A stretch of DNA of 64,000 nucleotides, from assembly GCA_028671895.1 (NCBI GenBank), contig JAPMAC010000207.1, forward strand, positions 6,758,001-6,822,000. Direction: 5' to 3'. Positions 60,094-64,000 of this stretch are shown here, piece by piece. The stretch's first letter is position 1, and each line of letters begins with the position of its first letter. Below the pieces are notes generated by a model, which did not search any database, had not been told where the DNA came from, and saw only the letters and a program-made list of their open reading frames with translations. A program made the translations under genes and the position numbers. Source of the DNA: Oenanthe sinensis. Its lineage: Eukaryota; Streptophyta; Magnoliopsida; Apiales; Apiaceae.

Positions 60094-61086
60094 TGATGTG
60101 TAAAAATACTGCAAGCGCACAGTGTTTAATTGTAACAATCACAGATCGATCCTCAGTGACTATGAAATTTCCAAACCCTAATAAATAAATCAGGCAGACT
60201 AGACAAATAATGTTGAGATGAGATTTGTTTAACCTAATAAATAAATAAAATCAAATAAATATGGAAAACCTAGGAACCTAGGAATCCGAATCCATCAATT
60301 AATCACAATTAATATCCAACTTGCCCTAAAAATCAATTCTCTTTCTTCAACAAATAAATATCAATTAACGAGACAAGCATATACTATAAAACTTATTATC
60401 TAACAATAACCCATCAAAACTTTATGGAGCAAGCATAGACTATGAAAAATAAATTCGGTAACAATAATATATCAAAATCACTTTGTTAATCAAACAATTA
60501 AGCACCAAGAAAAATAATGAGAATCAATCAATAGAAACAGGTAAATATTAAAAATAATCAACTAAGTTCACCTTCATCCTAGGGCTAGAGAATTAGCTAG
60601 ACATGATTGAAGAACAAAACAAAGCAACTAATATAAGACATGTAAATAACGAATAACATAAAAAGTGTTTGAGAGATAAAAACTTGTTTGTATTGAAAGA
60701 TCAAGAAAATAAAAGTACTCTACTCCTACTCCTAATTATTGAAAACTAAAGTTAAAGTTAAGGTTCAAGGTCCAGGTCTTGAAATACAAGAGATGAGACC
60801 CATATATATAGGGGAAATAATGTAGGTTTTCTATATCGATTACAAATTGAATTCTAATTATTTCCGTCTATTCCTTTTTCTTCTCCAACAAGCATTCGAT
60901 TTTATCTCCTTTTTCTTTGCCTCCAAGTAATCTCCACCTCCTTCCTTGTATTTTCCTTTTTCTGTTACAATTCTGATTTTAATTAATTTCTTACAAAACA
61001 AAAACAAAAACAATTAATTAACTAATAAAATTACGAAAATAAATATAAAATAGGTATTAAAGATGTGTTAATTTATGGACCCGTCA
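60094..61086 (-). repeat. 5' LTR of the Athila-type element
   Basis: Partner of 54,131-55,122. Confidence 0.9.
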
Positions 61087-61217
61087 CCTGTGAGGGGTTT
61101 ATAAATTACCCAAGTTATTGCATTTGGGTCAATTTACTTTGGCTTATTTCAGTTTCGGAAGTCGGGACTTGACCCGATTTTCGAAAAAAGACTCGGGATT
61201 TGGCTCGGATTGTCACA
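61087..61217 (+). repeat. Right half of the split LTR-like sequence
   Basis: Continues 54,037-54,130 after removal of the Athila element and ends near gattgtcaca, followed after two bases by tggtatcagagcca (61,220-61,233), a Met-type primer site. Combined length is only about 225 bp. I cannot assign the family; no 5S rRNA-like box is visible, so Cassandra is not supported. Confidence 0.5.
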
Positions 61218-61219
61218 TA

Positions 61220-61233
61220 TGGTATCAGAGCCA
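61220..61233 (+). other. Primer binding site after the split LTR
   Basis: tggtatcagagcca, a perfect match to the common plant initiator-Met site. Confidence 0.65.
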
Positions 61234-61449
61234 ACTCTCGAAAGTTTGATTCATCAAATTGTCGGAGGTGGGGACACGAAGACTGATGATATTATCCTAC
61301 AATGGATAGAGGTCCGGAGTTGGGGACAAAAAGCCAGTCAGTATTATCCCACAATGACTAAAGAGGTACGATCTGGGCCTATGGGCTATCTTTTCGGTTG
61401 GTTCAGTATATAAGTAAAAGTCATGATAGGGCTGATCCCCATGACCTAT
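61234..61449 (+). other. Unassigned junction before the TAT-type gag
   Basis: Non-coding or decayed stretch with gaggtccggagttggggac. A 67-codon open frame here has no domain. It may be internal sequence of the small element with the split LTR or of the gypsy element. Confidence 0.4.
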
Positions 61450-64000
61450 TACCGCTTGAAGATTCTGATGATCCAACACCTCCTTTTACAGAGGAAATTA
61501 TGAATATAAAAATCTCAAGAAAATGGAATATGCCCACAATCAAGGCCTATGATAGGAGGTGAGACCCTTCAAACCACGTCTTCACTTTCACTAATGCACT
61601 GTTGTTAGGCATTCCCCCAAACTCTAAGTGGTATGGCTCAGAGATGGTTCAGCCGTCTATCCCGTAACTCTGTTGGGTCTTTTAAAGATTTGAGCAGGGC
61701 CTTCATAGATCAATTCATCAGTAGCAAAACACATGAGAAGAGCTCAGCATTGTTGATGAATATGCATCAGGGAAAGAATGAGTCCCTGAGGGATTATATG
61801 AACAGATTCACCAAAGAAGCCTTAAAGGTCCTTGATCTAGACCAGAAGGTCGCTATGATAGCCCTACAGTAAGGGACCTCAGACGAGAACTTCAGGAGGT
61901 ATTTAGCCAAGAGGGCTCTAGAAATTATGAATGAGCTCTAGGAGATAGCAGGAAAGTATATCAACGATGAAGAGAGTATGAGAAAAGGCCAAGGGTTTCA
62001 AACCTCTAACACCTACTCTAAGAAACGAGTAAGTGACAATGAGTATATGGTCGATACCAAATATGCAAAGAGTGACAATGTTGATGACTCCAAGAAGAAG
62101 GGTGGATTAAGGTTCACTGAATATGCAAGGCTAAATACAGCTCAGAGTCAAATATTGATGGATATTGAGAAGGACAAGGACCTTCGATGGCCGAAGCCAC
62201 TAAGGACTGATCTTGAGAAAAGAAATACGAATTCTTATTGCTGGTTTCACAGAGATGTGGGACATGAAACTGAAGATTGCCGCCAGTTAAAGGATGAGAT
62301 TGAATTTCTGATCAGAAGAGGAAATTTGAACAAATACACCAAGGAAGGTGATAGAAATAACAGGGGTTACAACGACAAGCGAAGGGATTCTGACCCCAAA
62401 GAAAGGAGTAATCAGCCCCGTGGGCCTGTGATCAATATAATTTTAGGAGGGCCAACTACTGTGGGTAACTCTCGAAATTCTAGAAAAGCTTATGCCCGAG
62501 AAGTAATGAGTATCGTTGGAGAAGCTCCTAAGAAGGCAATAATTTAGGTCTCTTTGACCTTTGGTGATTCAGACTTGGAAGGGGTGAAGTTTCCCCATGA
62601 TGACCCCCTGGTGATCACCCCTATCATAGGGAATTAACCTGTAAAAAGAGTCTTGGTAGACAACGGGTCGTCAGTGGACATATTATTTTATGATGCTTTT
62701 ATAAAAATGGGATACAACGACTCCCAGCTTACTCCTTCACACATGCCCGTATATGGTTTCAATGGAGTGGAATCTCAGATTGAGGGAATAATAAAGCTAC
62801 CTATGACTATGGGCGAGGACCCTCGACAGTCAACGCAAATTCTGAATTTCCTGGTTATTAAGACAAACACTACCTATAACGCAATCCTTGGGAGGACTGG
62901 GTTGCATGCCTTCAAGACAATAACTTCTACATATCATTTGAAGCTCAAATTCCCAACTAGGAGCGTAGTGGGGTAAGAAAAAGGATATCAAAAAATGGCC
63001 ATGAGCTGTTATGTGGCTGCTCTAAAACCCGATGGCACCAGGGGGCAGGTTCTGCCCATTGAAGACATGGATGTCCGAGACCAGGAGGAAAGAAGGGGGA
63101 AACTTGCAAAAGACCTAGAACCCATTCCCTTAGATCCTCAGAATCCTAAGAAAGTGACCTATGTTGGGGCTTCACTCCCCAAAGACCTGAAGCAACAACT
63201 AATTTAGTTCTTACAAGACAACGACGACATATTCGCTTAGACAGCCGCTGACATGCAAGTGATAAACTCCAAACATATTACACATCAGCTGAATGTAGAT
63301 CCTAAGCAGGCATCCATAAAAAAAAAGAGAAATTTTACTCCTGAAAGGCAAGAAGCAATTAAACAAGAGGTATAAAAACTATTGGAAGCATGATTTATTG
63401 TAGAGGTTCAATTCCCTGAGTGGCTAGCAAACCATGTAATGGTCAAGAAGGCCAACGAAAACTGGAGGATGTGTGTGGACTTCACATACTTCAATGATGC
63501 TTGTCCAAAGGACTATTTCCCTTTGCCAAGGATATACACACTGATTGATGCCACAGCTGGGCACGAGATGCTTAGTTTCATGGATGGATTTAGTGGCTAC
63601 AACCAAATCAGAATGCACCCCAGTGACATCCCTAAGGTATCATTCATAACTAATTTTGGTGTTTTATGTTATCTCGTTATGGCTTTTGGACTAAAGAATG
63701 CAGGAGCAACATAACAAAGACTTGTGAATAAAAGTTTTAAGCACCTCATCGGTAAGACCATTGAGGTCCATGTTGATGACATGCTTATCAAAATCTAGAC
63801 AAGGCTGATCACTTTGAGCACCTAAGGGAGGTATTTGAGGTTCTGAGAACCCACAAAATGCTATTGAATCCAGCCAAGTGTGCCATTGGTGTAGGCTCCG
63901 AATTTTTTTTAGGCCTGATGGTCTCAAAGAGAGGCATTGAGGAAAATCCTGATAAGATTCAAGATATTTTGGACATGGAGCCCCCTAAAAATATTAAGGA
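61450..64000 (+). pseudogene. TAT-type Ty3/gypsy gag-pol, decayed, runs off the window
   Basis: Order: gag domain (AQRWFSRLSRNSVGSFKDL at 61,634; ESLRDYMNRF); zinc-knuckle-like CWFHRDVGHETEDC (about 62,240); protease VDNGSSVDILF (62,656) with AILGRTGLHA; then a linker and RT with MVKKANENWRMCVDF, FPLPRIYTLIDATAG, SFMDGFSGYNQI and VHVDDMLIK (about 63,770). The catalytic box reads HVDDM where YVDDM is usual. Stops occur at 61,561, 61,870, 61,938, 62,545, 62,634, 62,974, 63,206, 63,238, 63,374, 63,391, 63,713 and 63,797, plus a frameshift near 63,800. RT continues open to 64,000. The PKDYFPLPRI and DATAGHE spellings fit the TAT/Ogre-type gypsy branch. Confidence 0.85.

Larger units (their letters stand above)
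54131..61086 (-). mobile_element. Athila-type gypsy element with gag-protease only (TR-GAG-like)
   Basis: LTRs of about 992 bp (54,131-55,122 and 60,094-61,086) start TGATGTGTAAAA and end ACCC(A/G)TCA; several differences are visible between them. The primer site is of the Athila kind, and only gag and an aspartic protease are coded on the minus strand. From 56,516 to the 3' LTR there are 1.4 kb with no RT, RNase H or integrase. Such gag-only gypsy elements are known as TR-GAG and depend on partners. Flanks are tccgt and cctgt, probably a decayed 5-bp duplication. Confidence 0.88.

Noticed and set aside
54037..61217. Cassandra TRIM element for the short split LTR
   Set aside because: The start resembles a Cassandra LTR and the length is similar, but no 5S rRNA-like internal promoter block is visible, so the family is left open.

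Overview
This window is nuclear DNA of a flowering plant, almost certainly a eudicot. The evidence is plant-type copia and gypsy retrotransposons, an intronless class III peroxidase, and a spliced EDS1-family gene of the SAG101 type, a branch known from eudicots and absent from grasses. The species cannot be named from the sequence alone.

Layout. About 1-38,700 is a pile of nested LTR retrotransposons, read here as six units labelled D, G, A, B, C and E. D (1-7,040, minus strand) is a SIRE/Maximus-like copia with a pol remnant and a long downstream envelope-like ORF. G (7,680-12,537 and 25,553-26,848, plus) is an Angela/Tork-like copia with a shared LTR. A (12,543-25,547, minus) is a complete 13.0 kb SIRE-like element sitting inside the G leader, with 1,819-bp LTRs that look nearly identical and a TTTAT target duplication. 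B (26,849-30,925, plus), C (30,926-35,323, minus) and E (35,324-38,701, plus) are partial SIRE-like elements, each cut by the next. The junctions suggest the insertion order E, then C, then B, then G, then A (youngest).

About 38,700-54,000 is the host gene segment. It holds a secreted class III peroxidase (39,432-40,418, plus), a 602-bp Mutator-type MITE (43,595-44,196), a nearly intact 6.2 kb copia F (44,515-50,749, minus) with unusual TG...TA LTR ends, and a four-exon SAG101-like gene (51,227-53,960, minus).

About 54,000-64,000 is a second transposon block. An Athila-type gypsy (54,131-61,086, minus) codes only for gag and protease. It lies inside an older short LTR-like sequence whose left end is about 80 bp from the SAG101 start codon. 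A decayed TAT-type gypsy gag-pol (about 61,450-64,000, plus) runs off the right edge.

Two themes stand out. Several SIRE-like elements have coding regions that were dead before their last move, so they were probably mobilised in trans. In addition, four different SIRE-like LTRs each carry an array of a different short motif, in two cases clearly upstream of the TATA box. Both host genes have LTRs close to their 5' ends.
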